In this document: piece by piece, positions 45,393 to 57,480 of the stretch
How positions within the stretch are numbered: position 1 is the first letter of the stretch
How the letters are laid out: every line of letters begins with the position of its first letter
Origin: Datura wrightii
Lineage: Eukaryota > Streptophyta > Magnoliopsida > Solanales > Solanaceae
DNA length: 64,000 nucleotides
Direction of reading: 5' to 3'
Assembly: GCA_035772735.1 (NCBI GenBank)
Contig: JASDFA010000001.1
Location: 58,295,001 to 58,359,000, forward strand
Translations under genes and position numbers: made by a program
The notes under the pieces: model-generated
What the model saw: only the letters and a program-made list of their open reading frames with translations
Told to the model about the DNA's origin: nothing
The model's database searches: none

Positions 45393-47840
45393 TGTTACAC
45401 CACATAAGTAGTCAGTGATTAGCGGACGTATGCGTGCGCTTGTGAGAGTGTCGAGAGCACTACACGCGCGGGAGAAGGCCCGAAGGGGGATTGCACGAGC
45501 ACGTTGTCGAGCAAGCGAGATGCTAGAATCGGAGGCACGGCGCACCGAGCGCCGCATCGCGCCCCTCCCTCGACGCAAGGAGAGGTGTGTCGCGCCTGTA
45601 TCCTGGTGCATTGAGTGGCGTGCAGCGGCATCCCTCTCCTGCCTCCCTATATATATATGCTAAGTGTGAGAAGGTTGTTTCATTTAAACATTTCCTCAAC
45701 ATAGGGCTCAGGTGAGGTGAAGAAGGCACGACGTTTTCCACTTTTAGAAGCCAAATTACACTGTCAAATTATCTCCAAATATCAATTCTTCTTAGGTAGT
45801 GATTTCTAGGCCTATGAAGAACGTCTCTATGAAGTTATTTCTTTGAAATTGGCTCGGTTCGACGGAGTCTCACCAAGTAGAAGTTGAAGAAATCACTTCT
45901 AATCAAGTCCTAGTCATCTACAAGTGATAAATAAGTATTTCTATCTTCTAAACTCTCAGAAATTCATGAGTTTTGGCTGAATTTGAGCAGATCATAAATT
46001 GTGGTTGTTATGGGTATTGTCTAATATTTCTAGTTGTTTTCATGGATTAGGAACAGTTTTATTACATCAACGTAAAGGCTATGAGTTGGAGGAATTACTG
46101 GCTCTAGGTTGGAACAGGATTGGGTGAGCTGGAATCGGCAATTGAGGTATGTTAAGGCTAACCTCTTTCGGCAAGTGTTCTCATCGTATAGTTTATACAA
46201 CCTATAAGGTAAGTAAGTTGAACGTAGGTATGTTGTGATTAGCTGTTACAAGTAGATAATGATTATATATGTTGTGGTTAGCTGCTACGAGATGAATTGA
46301 GATTACATCATAGTATTCCTCGTCAGGAAAGAGTACATAGTGTGATAAACACTAGGAGTGTTGTAGAGATTTTCCCTGGTCAATTATTTACAGTTTAGAG
46401 GGATTATGATGTCTCGCTGTCGTACCAAGGACTTAGAAGCTTGTAGTTAGCTGTTGGGCCTAACGTGGTAGGGTTGGATAGCATAGGACGCAGCTGGGCA
46501 ATATAACTTTTTGTTTGACGCCTATATAGACAGTAACGCTTGCCCATAGGCCGTATGCATACCTTGATGTCTCCAGGGCCAAAACCTTGATAGGGTGGTC
46601 TTACCTTCGATTCAGAGGCACCCGGGTTGCCTAATGAACTGAGTGATAGCTTGCCATGTGATTGGCTACTGTCAGCGACCGCTAGCTTCAGTCAACTTAT
46701 TGCTTGTCGTATAGGTCGCTCAGAAAACCACACCAATTGTTAGAAGTTTGATAGACTAGCTGATACCCTAAGGGAGGAAACCTTTTTAGTTATTATACGT
46801 GGGGCCATGCCTCGGGCTACTTTTGTAGACGCCCATGTACATGTTGTTGTGAAGTGCTAAATCCAGATGTACCTGCCTGCGAGGCTATGAATGGCTTAGA
46901 GGAGCTATATGTTATCTGGACCGACCAGGTTGACATCTAGGGGACTAGAACAATAGAACCACAGTATTACCTTCCGGATAGGAATTATAGTAAGCTGTCG
47001 GTGGGAAGTTAGGGCTGACTGCTCAGGAACATGTTCGGTTAGTAGCAGCCCTACAGTCGTTCTAAGCGAAAGAACTATATAAAGGGTCATCTATGACCTT
47101 CCTGTTCGCGATGAGCTACTATTGTCCTAGCATGACCTTCAGAGTATCGCTTAGGTCACCCCAGACCTCGTCCTTTTCCGTCTAAGTAGACTGAGGTTGT
47201 AATCGCTGCTAGGATCCTCTAGTTAGGTGTAGGCACATGGGGTATGCCTGTTGGCTGCTATATAGACTATTTTAGGGAGAATAGCAGTTGCATTAGGACT
47301 ATAGGGCTAGGTACGCCTTTCGAGTGATTAGTTTTGAGATTGTAGCATAGTGACCCTGGTTGGGGTCAATTATATTTCGTACTGCCTCTCTCCATGAATA
47401 GCTAAGAGGCTGCTAGTTGTACGAACTACTTACGGAGCTACGATGCTGCTAACCCTTATGGAGCAATAGATTGCTTATGGAGTTATGATGCTGCTATCAT
47501 TTATAGAACTATAGACTGCTTTTGGAGCTACGAACTTGAATTGCTTACGGAGCTATTATTGTCTGAAAGGATTAAAGTGAAGCCTTCGGGGCCACGCTGG
47601 AGTCTCCTATGAACTCCTTCTATGTCAAGATAGCATTATCGACCCTCACTAGGGCTTGGTGTTCCTGAGATAGTTGTAGTTACTTACATGGCCTTAGGGA
47701 TACCAATAGGGGTATATAGACTGATTGGTGCTTGCCGGGGCATATGAGGGCCCAGGTAGGTTATCTCTATGTTGATTGTACCTTTTAGGCTTATGGGGGC
47801 CAGGTTAGGTTCTCTTTTGTATACTTTCTTGTTGGTTATA
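45393..47840 (+). repeat. Tekay-type LTR fragment, 3'-truncated
   Basis: It starts TGTTACACC like the LTR at 55385. Shared order: GC-rich block (45415-45640), TATA box at 45648-45656, the TTCTAGGCCTATGA block (45807, compare 55770), and TGTACCTTTTAGGCTTATGG (47778-47797, compare 56659-56687). The match stops near 47840, at the equivalent of 56725, so about 740 bases with the terminal TGACA are missing. The middle (46150-47700) is longer than in the other copy. ORFs at 45336-45741 are stop-free because of GC content. Confidence 0.75.
47395..47580 (+). repeat. Degenerate repeats of a GGAGCTACGATGCTGCT-type unit
   Basis: CTTACGGAGCTACGATGCTG, CTTATGGAGCAATAGATTGC, CTTATGGAGTTATGATGCTG and CTTACGGAGCTATTATTG follow each other in the Tekay-type LTR, spaced about 25-35 bases. 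The other Tekay LTR has related words (GCCTACGGGGCTATATAG, 56314), so the array is a local expansion of a family motif. Confidence 0.6.
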
Positions 47841-48189
47841 GCTTATGAATGTATAATCGCACAATGAAGGCGAAACGAAAGCGAAAATTGCTTCCATTTG
47901 ACTAAAGATCTAGTTTTGGCTTTGTACCTGTAGACATTAATAATATTAGATAAAATGGTTAATAAGATATATGAAAAACATGGACTAATATAAAAGTAAT
48001 TCCGGAATAAGTAGCAAAGAAGGGAAGATATATAATTTTTTTGGGAACCTCCAAAAATCTGCCTCGATTTTAGTTTTCTAAGGAGGATACATGCAAAACA
48101 TAGATAAGCTTGTTAGTACTCAAATACATAGATAAAACTATATAGAATTGATATATCCTATTTAGGGCAGATAAACCCAATCACCTTAT

Positions 48190-48585
48190 TTCAAAACTGA
48201 CGGGCTTGAATACAAATAATGGGCTTGAAATGTAAATCATAGGCTCAAAATATAAATCGCAGGCTCAAAAATACAATATTCAAGCTCAATTGTCCATTTT
48301 TAGAGCGAAAGAACCCAAAATATCCATTTATAGGGAGGACGAACCCAATTGTCTATTTTTAAGGCGGATGAGCCAAAAATGTCCTATTTTAGGGTGGACT
48401 ATCCCAATTGTCCATTTTTAGGGCGGACAAACCCAGTTGTCCATTATTAGGGCAGACGAGCCCAATTGTCTATTTTTAGGGTGGACAAGCCCAAAATATC
48501 CTATTTTAGGGTGGACTATCCCAATTGTCCATTTTTAGAAAAGAACCCAATTGTCCATTTTTAGGATGGATGAGCCCGAATAGTA
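48190..48585. repeat. Tandem array of about 30-bp units with a four-unit higher-order pattern
   Basis: 48190-48284 has GGGCTTGAAATG/AGGCTCAAAATAT units like those of 18540-19260. From 48285, ten units of the form CCCAATTGTCCATTTTTAGG plus GCGGACGAG follow. A distinct unit with TCCTATTTTAGGGTGGACTA occurs at 48382 and 48499, 117 bases apart, that is every fourth unit. Confidence 0.88.
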
Positions 48586-48589
48586 GTTG

Positions 48590-49170
48590 CAAAATATCAG
48601 TGGCTCGTAGTAACCTAATCGTAGCCTGATTGGTAGCATGGTAGTATCTTGAGAGTAGTTCGAAGTAGCACAATAATAATAGCATAATAGTAACTCAAAG
48701 TAGCACATGGTAATTTGAAGTAGCACGATAATAATAACTCGAAAGTAGCACAACGATAACTTGAAGTAGCACGATAGTAATAATAGCATAATAGTAGCTT
48801 GATAGGAGCAAATGTATAGACTGAAGGTTGTGAAATAGTGGCTTGAAGGTAGCATATTAGTGGGCTGATTGAAATAGTGGCATGATAGTGACATAATAAT
48901 AGCTTGAATATTGGCATAATAATAGCTTGAATAGTGGCATAACGGGCCTGATTGAATAACTCAGTAGTAGCATGGCATAATGATAACTTGAATATTAGGT
49001 TGAAAGTAGCATAACAGTGACCCGCTTGAATAACAGTAGCATGACAACCACTTAGCAATGATAGTTTGACTTGGTGGCATAATAACTTGAATCCAAAGGC
49101 ATAGTAATAGTTCGATAATAGTATCTTGATATGGTGTCATAATAAAAACTTGAATCTAAAGGCATAACAA
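48590..49170. repeat. Degenerate tandem array based on TAGCATAATAGTAGCTCGAA
   Basis: Words such as AGTAGCACGATAATAATA, AGTGGCATAATAGC, AGCTTGAATA and AGCATAATAGTA alternate at about 20-25 base spacing. ORFs on the minus strand (48535-49306) are periodic and rich in Cys, Tyr and Leu; they are repeat artefacts. Confidence 0.8.
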
Positions 49171-51147
49171 TATATTGGAAGTAGTATGATAGGTGTCTAA
49201 TACAAATAACAAATGATCCAAGGCATAGGTCCTTCTCGACCACGAGAATATTTCTTGGTAGGGTGTGCCTATACTCAAAAAAAATTTCTATGTTTTTAAA
49301 AGGCAAGGTTAATACTTACCTTTGCATGTCCTTTTCTCCTTGTCGTTGTTTCGACCTCTATGGACTTTGCCATTTGTCTTGGTGAAATTTTTGAGGAATC
49401 CTAAAAAATTTCTGCCCCAGTTTAGAGTGCAAAGAGCTTCACAAATCTCCTTATCGCCTTCTTGTGGAATTTTTTGAGGTTTCCTAAAAAATACTACCCC
49501 CAATTTGACTTTTGTATTCCTGCTTCACTCAAAGAAGATTATTAGTTCAAAAGGAAACGGTTGTCTTGTCATTGAACATCAAGATTTAGTTTTAAATCCA
49601 TGTTTGTCATCTAAGGGCCGAATCAAATTGCCATGTATTTCACATTTGGATGCAAGATATTGCTTTGGTCATGAGGAAAACGAAAGTTTTATTTGATTGA
49701 GACCGTACCTAAAAGTGAGCTACCTATGTATCCATATAAGGAAATTAGGTCATACATAGTTCAGAGTACAAAAAAATGAATAAAATGGGAAAGCTATAGA
49801 GTGGACGAATGGTGAATGAAGACACTTTGCTTATGACGGTCTCGTCTTCGTCTGTTCCTTTTGTGCTTTCTTTTCAAATGTCTTGGAACTATCTTTGTCA
49901 GATTACCTTGGACAATGATTACTCTAGGAATGATGTAACCGTAGTCCATTGGTCCTTGATGCACTATTATCTTTCTCTTCTCAATAAAATCTTGAATCTT
50001 GTGCCTCAGTGCTGCATATTCTTTAGTATTATGGCCTTGAATATTTGAATGATATGCCATCTTTTGGATGAATCAAAATTTGGGGATGGATATTTGGGAA
50101 TCCATCCTTCCCTTGGTTTCAAAACTCCTTGGGCCCTCAACTTTTTAAATATGCTTGTCAAAGGTTCAGTTACAGGGGAAAATATGTTAGACCTTACTTC
50201 TTTTAATCGATTGGATTGCACCAGATGAGCTTGGTATCAAAAATCATGTTGGTTGAAATCAAGTGGTGTCTGATAAACTTGGTGTTTGGAGCTCTGCTCA
50301 TTGCTAGAGTCGAAGATGGCACATACTTTGTTGTACATCCTGATGGTGTTGTGGTGGAGGAATAGTGGTTGAGATACCCTTTTTCCTTTTATTTGGAGGA
50401 CTTTCTCGTAATTGAGAACTTATTTGTGTTGTGGAATATCAATAAGTTTTCCTATTCGAATGCCATATCCAAATTCTTTTCCAATCTAATCAGACTTGCG
50501 AAGCTATGAATGATTGTGAAATATAAGTATTTACTATATATACTGTCTAGTGACTTGATAAATATTGGACTAATTCTTCTTCAAATAGTGAGTGACGTAT
50601 ATTAGAAGCTTTTCCCCTCCATCGTCTCACATATTTCTCGAAAGATTTGTGAGACATTTTCTTGATTTCAGGAAAATCCAGAAATGTCGGATCATCCTTT
50701 GTGTTAAACTTATATTGCTCTACAAAATCTCGAGCCATATCTTCCCAAGTATGCCATTTGTTGAAATCTTGCTTGACATACAAAGTGAATGCCATTCCTG
50801 ACAGACTCTGCATAAATAATCTCATTAGGAGAGCTTCATCATGTCCAATTCCAACGAATCTACCGCAATAGTCCTTTAGATGCTCAACTGGGTCTCCGTC
50901 CCCATCGAAGATGTTGAAATTTGGGATCTTGTATCCCGATGGAAACTTAACACTTGGGTGTAGGCACAACTTCTTATACATTAGATCTGGAATATCTCTC
51001 AAGCGTAGTATCTCATCCATAATCTTTTCCAAGTTATTGAGCTATTTCCGTAGTGTGATGTTCTTGCCTTCGGATGTTGTCATGTCTTGCAAAATGCCAA
51101 GATGAGCATGCGAAGAAAGAATCTGTTGAGGGAGTGTAAGAGTTGGG

Positions 51148-51152
51148 GTTGG
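51148..51152. other. Target site duplication GTTGG (left), partner at 53557-53561
   Basis: GTTGG precedes TGTCACGACC at 51153 and follows GGGTGTTAAA at 53556; gag reading continues across one copy. Confidence 0.9.
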
Positions 51153-53556
51153 TGTCACGACCCAAGTTTATACCTTAGACGAGACACAGTACTTAGAGTC
51201 ACAAGCAACCAAGCCAACCCATGGTCTATCATAACACTGATAAACTGAGTAAACATAAGCGGAAGCTTTAAATAAATAAGGTTATTTAAGAAAAATAAAA
51301 CTGATTTGACAAAATTCCATACATCTGAAATAATATTGAATATCTGAGTCTATGTCTGAAAGCCATCTACTAATGATGAGTTATTGGGACAAGCCCCCAG
51401 TTAACTCTAAAGTCTAACTAAAATAAATTAACTGAAAATAAATATCATCCTCGAAAGATGAGGACTCACCAAAAGCTGCTGCTGGTATCGTTTGAAGGAA
51501 TCTACTAACAATGCTGTAGTTGACAACCCGCGCCTATATCATGATATGATACAACACAGAAGGTATGCGTTAGTACTTGGAATGTACTGAGTAAGCGAGA
51601 GATATAATAAACATGAAAGAAAAAGTAACTAAATTCTAGTGACATGTAATGACCAACTGAAATGCTAGAAACTAATACAACTGAGGTATAACTAATATGG
51701 TCAATAGTGACCCTGACAAATGGTCATAGACATGTCTTGGAGCTGAGATACTGATTTGAGCTAAACTGAACTGAGCTAAATCCAAATTGTACCGACAAAT
51801 GGGAGAGTATATAACCGATATATAACCACGTGATCTAAATGTGAAATTTGATGTATACACCCCATTGGAGAAAGCCCACTGTAACTTGTTAGGGTATAGT
51901 GGATGAGCTGGGTGATCACAAGTCTGGGGCCATATGGCTAATAAAATTACCTATGGTGGAAAAGTAGTTTTGGGAACCTGGGTGGGTTGGAACCCCAGTC
52001 TGCTTGGTGCTAAGTCCTACTCCCACTGGATAGTATTAATTAGACTACTAAGCTGATAGCTCAAAACTGGGGTCCAAGACTAAATCAGGGATACTTATCT
52101 GGAAGTAAGTTGAGAGTCTTATAAGATCGAATTCTGTAATTGGTGTTCTAAGACTGACCAGAGTTGCTTATCTAGAAGCGTCGTGGCCGTCTAAAGAACA
52201 AACTGAAAATGAAGCTGGTGGTTCTAAGACTGGTTAGAGCTACTTATCTGGAAGCATCATAATCGTCTAAAGAATAAACTAATATCTAATAACTGATAAG
52301 TAGTTCTGATAACTGATATCTGGAGGCATTACTGAACCTCAATAAAAGACTATTAAAACTGATCAGCTGACATTTTTGAAAATATTGAGAATGCTAATAT
52401 TCTGACTGAAACTGGACTAGCATGTTACAGACTGAGATTTCAATTGATATTAATAACATGGGAATTTTAGCACTGATAGAATCAAGCAACATGAATGACT
52501 AATCAACTGTGCAAGACTGTAGTTACTGTATTTAAAAGCTAGGGCTAAAATCATTTTTATAGGAACAAGTATCAACATGATCTCTAAGTAATGGAAACAT
52601 AGAAGCTAACAATATGAACAACATTCCACATGAATAACATCGGAATCTGACTGAAAAATATTATATTTCGAGATGTAGGTTAGGACTGAAAAGAAAATTT
52701 AAATGGATTTTGGGGCATAAGGGAAGGACAATTCCCTTGCTAAATTCCCACATACCTGGTGAAGAATTCCTGAGAAAATCCTTGAGAAATTCTGAGAAGA
52801 AGAAATCGAAACCCTTGCCCTGCTCTTTGCTTCCTAACTATTTCTATGTTCAGACTTTCGAGGGAATGAGAGGAATGAGGTGGGAACGTCGTTATACCCC
52901 TTTAATTATCTCTAAAATATGCTCAAAATGATAGGGTTTTAGAGATATAAAGCTGGAAAGTTACTAAAATAACCCTAGGAAAAGATCCGGAAAACTATCC
53001 CTACAAGATCCAATGGGCCTCAAAACGGTCGTTGGTCAAAACAACGGCCTGTTGGAACCAATCGTTGGTCATGGGTCTAGAGCTTATTAGAATGGTACCA
53101 TGGGAGGATACCACGACTCGTTGGGCGAACCAACGGGTCGTTGGTACCTCTCTTGTCACTGGTAAGGGAATCTGAGCCCTAAGACAACAGGCAACGCGAT
53201 GACTCATTTGTAATGCCAATAGGTTGTTGCATAGACTCGTTGTCAGCACTACTTGGACCTGAGACTTGTCTATGGGTGGCAGCAATGTCTCGTTGGTAGG
53301 AACCATGAGCCGTTAGTTCCACTCATTGCTTCTGGGTTTTATTCGGCACTCACTATACAACGGGTCATTGAAGATAATGACGACTCATTGGACATCTCGT
53401 TGGTTTTGGGAAGGTAAACTGTCAGTGTAACCAAAGACCCTTAGAATGGTCCGTTGGTACTACCAACAACCCGTTTTCTAGGTCGTCTGAGGTAAAAATT
53501 TTCTGGTTCATTCTGCTGAGTCTGAGTTTGGTCTAGGAAAGTTTCTGGGTGTTAAA
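51153..53556 (-). mobile_element. Solo LTR of a Del-type chromovirus in Tat gag
   Basis: The plus strand starts TGTCACGACCCAAG and ends TCTGGGTGTTAAA; the last base pair step expected as ACA is mutated to AAA. It is 2404 bases, with GTTGG on both sides and no internal sequence. It resembles 25240-27615 along its length (GGTCTATCAT, AGCCATCTA, GGGACAAGCCCCCAG, CCCACATACCTG). The dyad cluster at 53010-53480 has shifted to CCAACGGGTCGTTGG and CCACGACTCGTTGG forms. ORF 53001-53306 is drawn through this cluster and is not a gene. Confidence 0.92.
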
Positions 53557-53660
53557 GTTGGATGGAGAGGTACCGTCCAGAAGACACTTGGTGCCGGGGG
53601 AGGACAAAAGTTTGCATTAAGGAAAGGACTAGAATTGTTTGGAATATTGGACGTTTTGTT

Positions 53661-55384
53661 AAATTACAGATTCTCAACTAAATCAATATTCAAGTACCTA
53701 ACAACCTTTTGACAAAATAAACACATCAAATGAAAACATCGGTTAGTATATAGAATATAAATAAAGTATTATTAATAACATCAAAATAATGAGCTTGTTA
53801 AAGAGTTTCAAGCCAGATAAGAAAATTTAAGCTTTGACATAATGAAAAATTTGAGGCACGACGCAGATCAAAGTGACAAAATTCGCGATTTCACGAATGA
53901 TGTTGATGAATGTTAGAGAGTTAAGATTTGAACGAGCAGATGGTGACAATGCTAAAGAATATAACAAGTCGATAGAATGAGCAAGGTCGACTTAGGTTGA
54001 ATATCAGAACCTTGATTTGAAGAAACATAGATACGTACTGCTAAGTAAAATAATGAGTTCTGCTCATTCAAAATGAATCGAAGTTATGAGAGCTTTATGC
54101 GAATGTCGAAACCTTAGTGGTAAGAAAATAAACTAAAGCGGAGTTTGAGCTTAATTTGAACAAATAAAAAAGGGCACACCTTTTAGAATAATGTGTTAAA
54201 GAGATACTTTTGGAGGCACATAGTCAATAATAGTGATAGAAGGAAAATAATTTAGACTACGCTCCGAGATTATATGATTTGAGCCTAAGAGTGTAAAATA
54301 TACGGAATATCAAATTGATAGAGTTTAAGCATGAAATGATTCTAGAATTATCTAAAGATTAGAGCTCGAAGGACGAAAGAAAATAAAATAAAAAACAATT
54401 ACACAAATGTATCTCAAATTAATATATAGCAAATAATACGCGTGTCCTAATGTATTGTGACCTCTTTGTGCGAAAGGTAGGCCTAGCAAATTCTGAAAGA
54501 CAAACAAGTGATATTGTATCATCCTACTTGCTCCCACTAAAATACCCAATATAAATAATATAAATAATTTTTTATTACATAATGAAATATTACAAGAATG
54601 AAAAATTACAAGAGAAATAAAGCTATAGTCTAAATGAAAATGCTCCTCCTTCTTTTGGCTTCTTCACAACTTATATAAAATTCATTTTAGATTTGCCCGT
54701 AATAACCTGCATCATAAAAACATTAGTTTACCCTTCCCACCTAGAGAGCGAATAGTCTACATTGTAAGGAATATTTACCTCTGAAAACGAAATGCAAATA
54801 AGTATGATAATATCCCTTTTTAAGGTCGTAAATCCCTTTGGAACATTGGGAAAGGTCGAGCTATTGGTCTTAATACACAAAAAATATCAAAACCTCCTAG
54901 GAATAATGCATGCATGATATGGCCTACAATTCTAAGAATTATGTAGACACAAGAAGGAACATGATCAAATGGTAGTAAAACTATCCATTTACCCCATGCA
55001 TATGCCAACTCTCTAAATGAGTTTTTGAAAGAATTTCAAAGAAGTGCAAAGCACAACTCGCAAGTACAGCATGTGATGGTGAAAAGTCCTACATGGGGAA
55101 AGTATGATCAGAATTAAAATTAAAAAGGAAAATATTTAGCACGTAATAAAAAGCAATAATAAAATACACAGTTAAAAAAACACAAATACATCAAATAAAG
55201 AAGTTAAGAAATAAAACAATACCAAAAGAAACTTGTTAGTCATAAAAAATAATATGTAGGTAAAGATAAGAATGATTATGAAAACGCATAAAGTAAGAAA
55301 GAAATGAAGGGTAAGGAAAAAATGTACATGGAATGAACATAAATTAAGCAACCAAACACATAAGAGGAGAAGAGAAAATAATTA
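53661..55384. other. AT-rich region upstream of the Tat gag, no gene recognised
   Basis: By position this is the 5' part (leader, perhaps 5' LTR or an extra ORF) of the second Tat element, cut at 55384 by the Tekay-type LTR. Minus ORFs at 54352-54549 and 54820-55008 have a methionine start and hydrophobic stretches (for example CVYIILRIVGHIMHALFLGG) but I do not recognise a family, and surrounding stops are dense. No primer site or LTR terminus was found by eye. Confidence 0.5.
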
Positions 55385-57463
55385 TGTTACACCCTGTAAG
55401 ATTTTATCGGTTAGTAGGCATACGCGTGGATTGTGATGAGTAAGGAGAGCTCGACGTGTATGGAAAGAGCATCGAAAGTAGGGTCGGGTAAGGTTATATC
55501 GCGAGGGGCCAGCGCTACGCGCCAGCCGGCAATGCACTGGCCAGCGCAGTGCACCAGGCCATTGGCTCCATGGTAGGCTAGCACTTTGGGTAGCGCGGGG
55601 TGCCCCCCCATCACCTCCCTTAATTATATATAAGCCCCCTATTTCATTTTTAAATAATTCATAAAAAGAACCCTCGACTAAATATAGGAAGAGCACACAA
55701 GTTTCATTGATTTTTCATCCGATTAAGCTACGAAACGCTATCCAAACGCAAATTAACTTTGGGTAACGAGTTCTAGGCCTATGAGAAGCATTACTACGGA
55801 GTTATTTCTCAAAAATTCGCTCGTCAAATCGGAACTACGCCGAGTATAAGTTGTCAGAATTGCTCTAAATTGAATCCTAAATGGCTACTGGGATAGGGTA
55901 AGCACTTCGATCTTTTGAACTCTCCAGAAATTATGGGTTTTCGGTCGAGTTATTCAAAGTGGAGTTATAGTTGATATAATTATCGAAATTCATTGTTATT
56001 CGTCGAATTTATTATTGAAATTAGTCATATTCTCTCAGCATACATGTTAGTTGGAAAGAACTACCGATTGCAAGTTAAACCTCGCCAGTTAAATTAGAAA
56101 TCAACATTAGAGGTATGTTAAGGAAAATTCCTTTGGTAGGTTATTCATGAAATAGTGCAATATGACCTAGACACTCATAAGAATGCCAGAAGCATGATTG
56201 TTGTGCTTAGATGCTATTATGAGTCTGAGATTAGTGTTTTTTGTTTAGATTGGGATTGACCCTTCCCTATATAGCCTTCTGTGACCAGCCCTAGGGTTAC
56301 TAGCTATGTCGTTGCCTACGGGGCTATATAGATTACTCCATGGAGCTAGATATTGTGCCAAGGGAATACATAGAGGCTCAAGGGCCATATTACAGTCCAT
56401 TCCATGGCTGGATTATTATTTTTATGTTGTATTGACATCACTGACCCTGTTGAGCCTGGTGTCCAAGGTGCAGTTATCAGGAGTCCATCGGACTCAGACA
56501 CAGTTTTAGATCAGGAGCCTAGTGGGCTCAGTTGCAAACCCAAGGGACCAGTAGGTTAGCTACAATTACCTGTTGACTCATTTTGACCTTGTTAGGTGTA
56601 TATAGATTGAAGTGAACTCGTCAGGGCTTATGGTGGCCACGGGCGGGTTAGTCTGTGCTGGTTGTACCTTCCGGGCTTATGGGGGCCAAGCAAGGTTCTT
56701 GTTTGCATTATTTATTATTAGTTATACAACAGGCTGTAAGGTTATTCAGGTTATACCTCTATCCCTCCCACTGAATTGTTTCCAATTTCCTTATCTGTAT
56801 TATTCAGTCATTTTCATTTATTGCCTTACATATTCAATATATATTGTACTGATGCCCATCTTTGGGGCGTTGCATTACTTGCCTGCAGGTACAGTTAGAC
56901 GCAGTTAAGGACCTCTCTAGTCATCAGCTGAATGAGTTTTCTAATCAGCTCCTTTTGCCTAGAGTTGTTAGTTAGAAGGTTTGTTCTTTTATTGTACAGT
57001 TTATGGGTAGGTTGGGGCCCTGTCCCAACAATTATTCCACTCTTAGAGGCTTGCAGGCTATAGACTTCCAGTATTAGTTTTTATTGTTGGCCGTGTGGGG
57101 CCTATGTATGTTTTATTTTGCGTGACGGTCGTGTGGGTCCTAGCTTAGCTTTTAGTTAGCAGCCTTTTCGGCTATAGTATAGTTCTAATTGCCTGTTTCC
57201 ATTATGACATAACTAGAGAGCATGGTGGTCTTGTCGGCCACATAGAATCACCTTTACTACATGTTGTTGGTCAGTTGTTTTCTTTTTACAGGTAGCTATG
57301 CGGTCTTGTCAGCCGGAGGATGTGTTTACAGTCGAGATATAGCTCGTCGTTCTCTTGATTTGAAGAGCAGGCATGCACCAGAAGTGCATAAGCTTGGTCA
57401 GGTCATTTCATATCCCAGTATGGCACTAGGTGCCAGTCATGCCTCCCAAGATGGGGTATGACA
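55385..57463 (+). repeat. Tekay-type 5' LTR, full length
   Basis: Termini are TGTTACACCCTG and GGGGTATGACA, 2079 bases. A GC-rich stretch with dyads lies at 55495-55605 (GGCCAGCGCTACGCGCCAG, CACTGGCCAGCGCAGTGCA). The TATA box is at 55625-55633. The distal part has repeated GGCCGTGTGGGGCC/GGTCGTGTGGG words (57090, 57126). A tRNA-Met primer site follows, so this is a 5' LTR. It is the reference copy for 1-2214 and 45393-47840. No gene is inside. Confidence 0.92.
55625..55633 (+). promoter_or_regulatory. TATA box of the Tekay-type LTR
   Basis: TATATATAA follows the GC-rich dyad block by about 15-20 bases. The equivalent TATATATAT lies at 45648-45656 in the other copy, again directly after the GC-rich block. 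Confidence 0.6.
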
Positions 57464-57480
57464 AACTTGATATCAGAGCA
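57464..57480 (+). other. Primer-binding site (tRNA-Met), one mismatch
   Basis: AACTTGATATCAGAGCA follows the LTR end at once and differs from the site at 33629 by one G-to-A change. Minus-strand cDNA synthesis would start here. Confidence 0.9.

Larger units (their letters stand above)
47841..49790 (-). other. 3' UTR of the second Tat element, with three kinds of tandem repeat
   Basis: It corresponds to 17533-19934 of the first Tat element. Shared features in minus-strand order are the GACGCCTACATATCC-like tract (ACCTATGTATCCATATAA, 49722), the GCCCCAGT stretch at 49415 (compare 19705), and then tandem arrays. 49171-49790 is unique non-coding; 48190-49170 is repetitive; 47841-48189 is AT-rich with no feature seen. 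No LTR of this element is present on this side: it ends where the Tekay-type fragment stops. Confidence 0.7.
49791..53660 (-). pseudogene. Tat-lineage gag, interrupted by a solo LTR
   Basis: Minus-strand order: a proline-rich N-terminal part at 53660-53557 (CPPPAPSVFWTVPLHPTPTL) runs through the target site into LPQQILSSHAHLGILQ at 51152-51090. A short heptad-like stretch LRK-LNNLEKIMDEIL follows (51060-51000, one stop). The main gag domain is at 51032-50547 (KLCLHPSVKFPSGYKIPNFN, FDGDGDPVEHLKDYCGRF, LFMQSLSGMAFTLYVKQDFN, KWHTWEDMARDFVEQYKFNT). The C-terminal segment MAYHSNIQGHNTKEYAALRH (50060-50001) and KIQDFIEKRKI follow after frame changes. This packages the RNA in Tat elements. The frame ends near 49800, where 3' UTR starts, so protease and all of pol are missing. 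Confidence 0.9.

Noticed and set aside
45336..45741. GC-rich overlapping ORFs on both strands as a host gene
   Set aside because: They coincide with the GC-rich island of a Tekay-type LTR; no recognisable domain and both strands are open equally.
53001..53306. 101-codon minus-strand ORF as a gene
   Set aside because: It runs through the dyad cluster of a solo LTR flanked by target copies.
54820..55008. 62-codon minus-strand ORF with hydrophobic stretch as a membrane protein
   Set aside because: No family recognised, no supporting context, dense stops around it; left as unassigned Tat 5' sequence.
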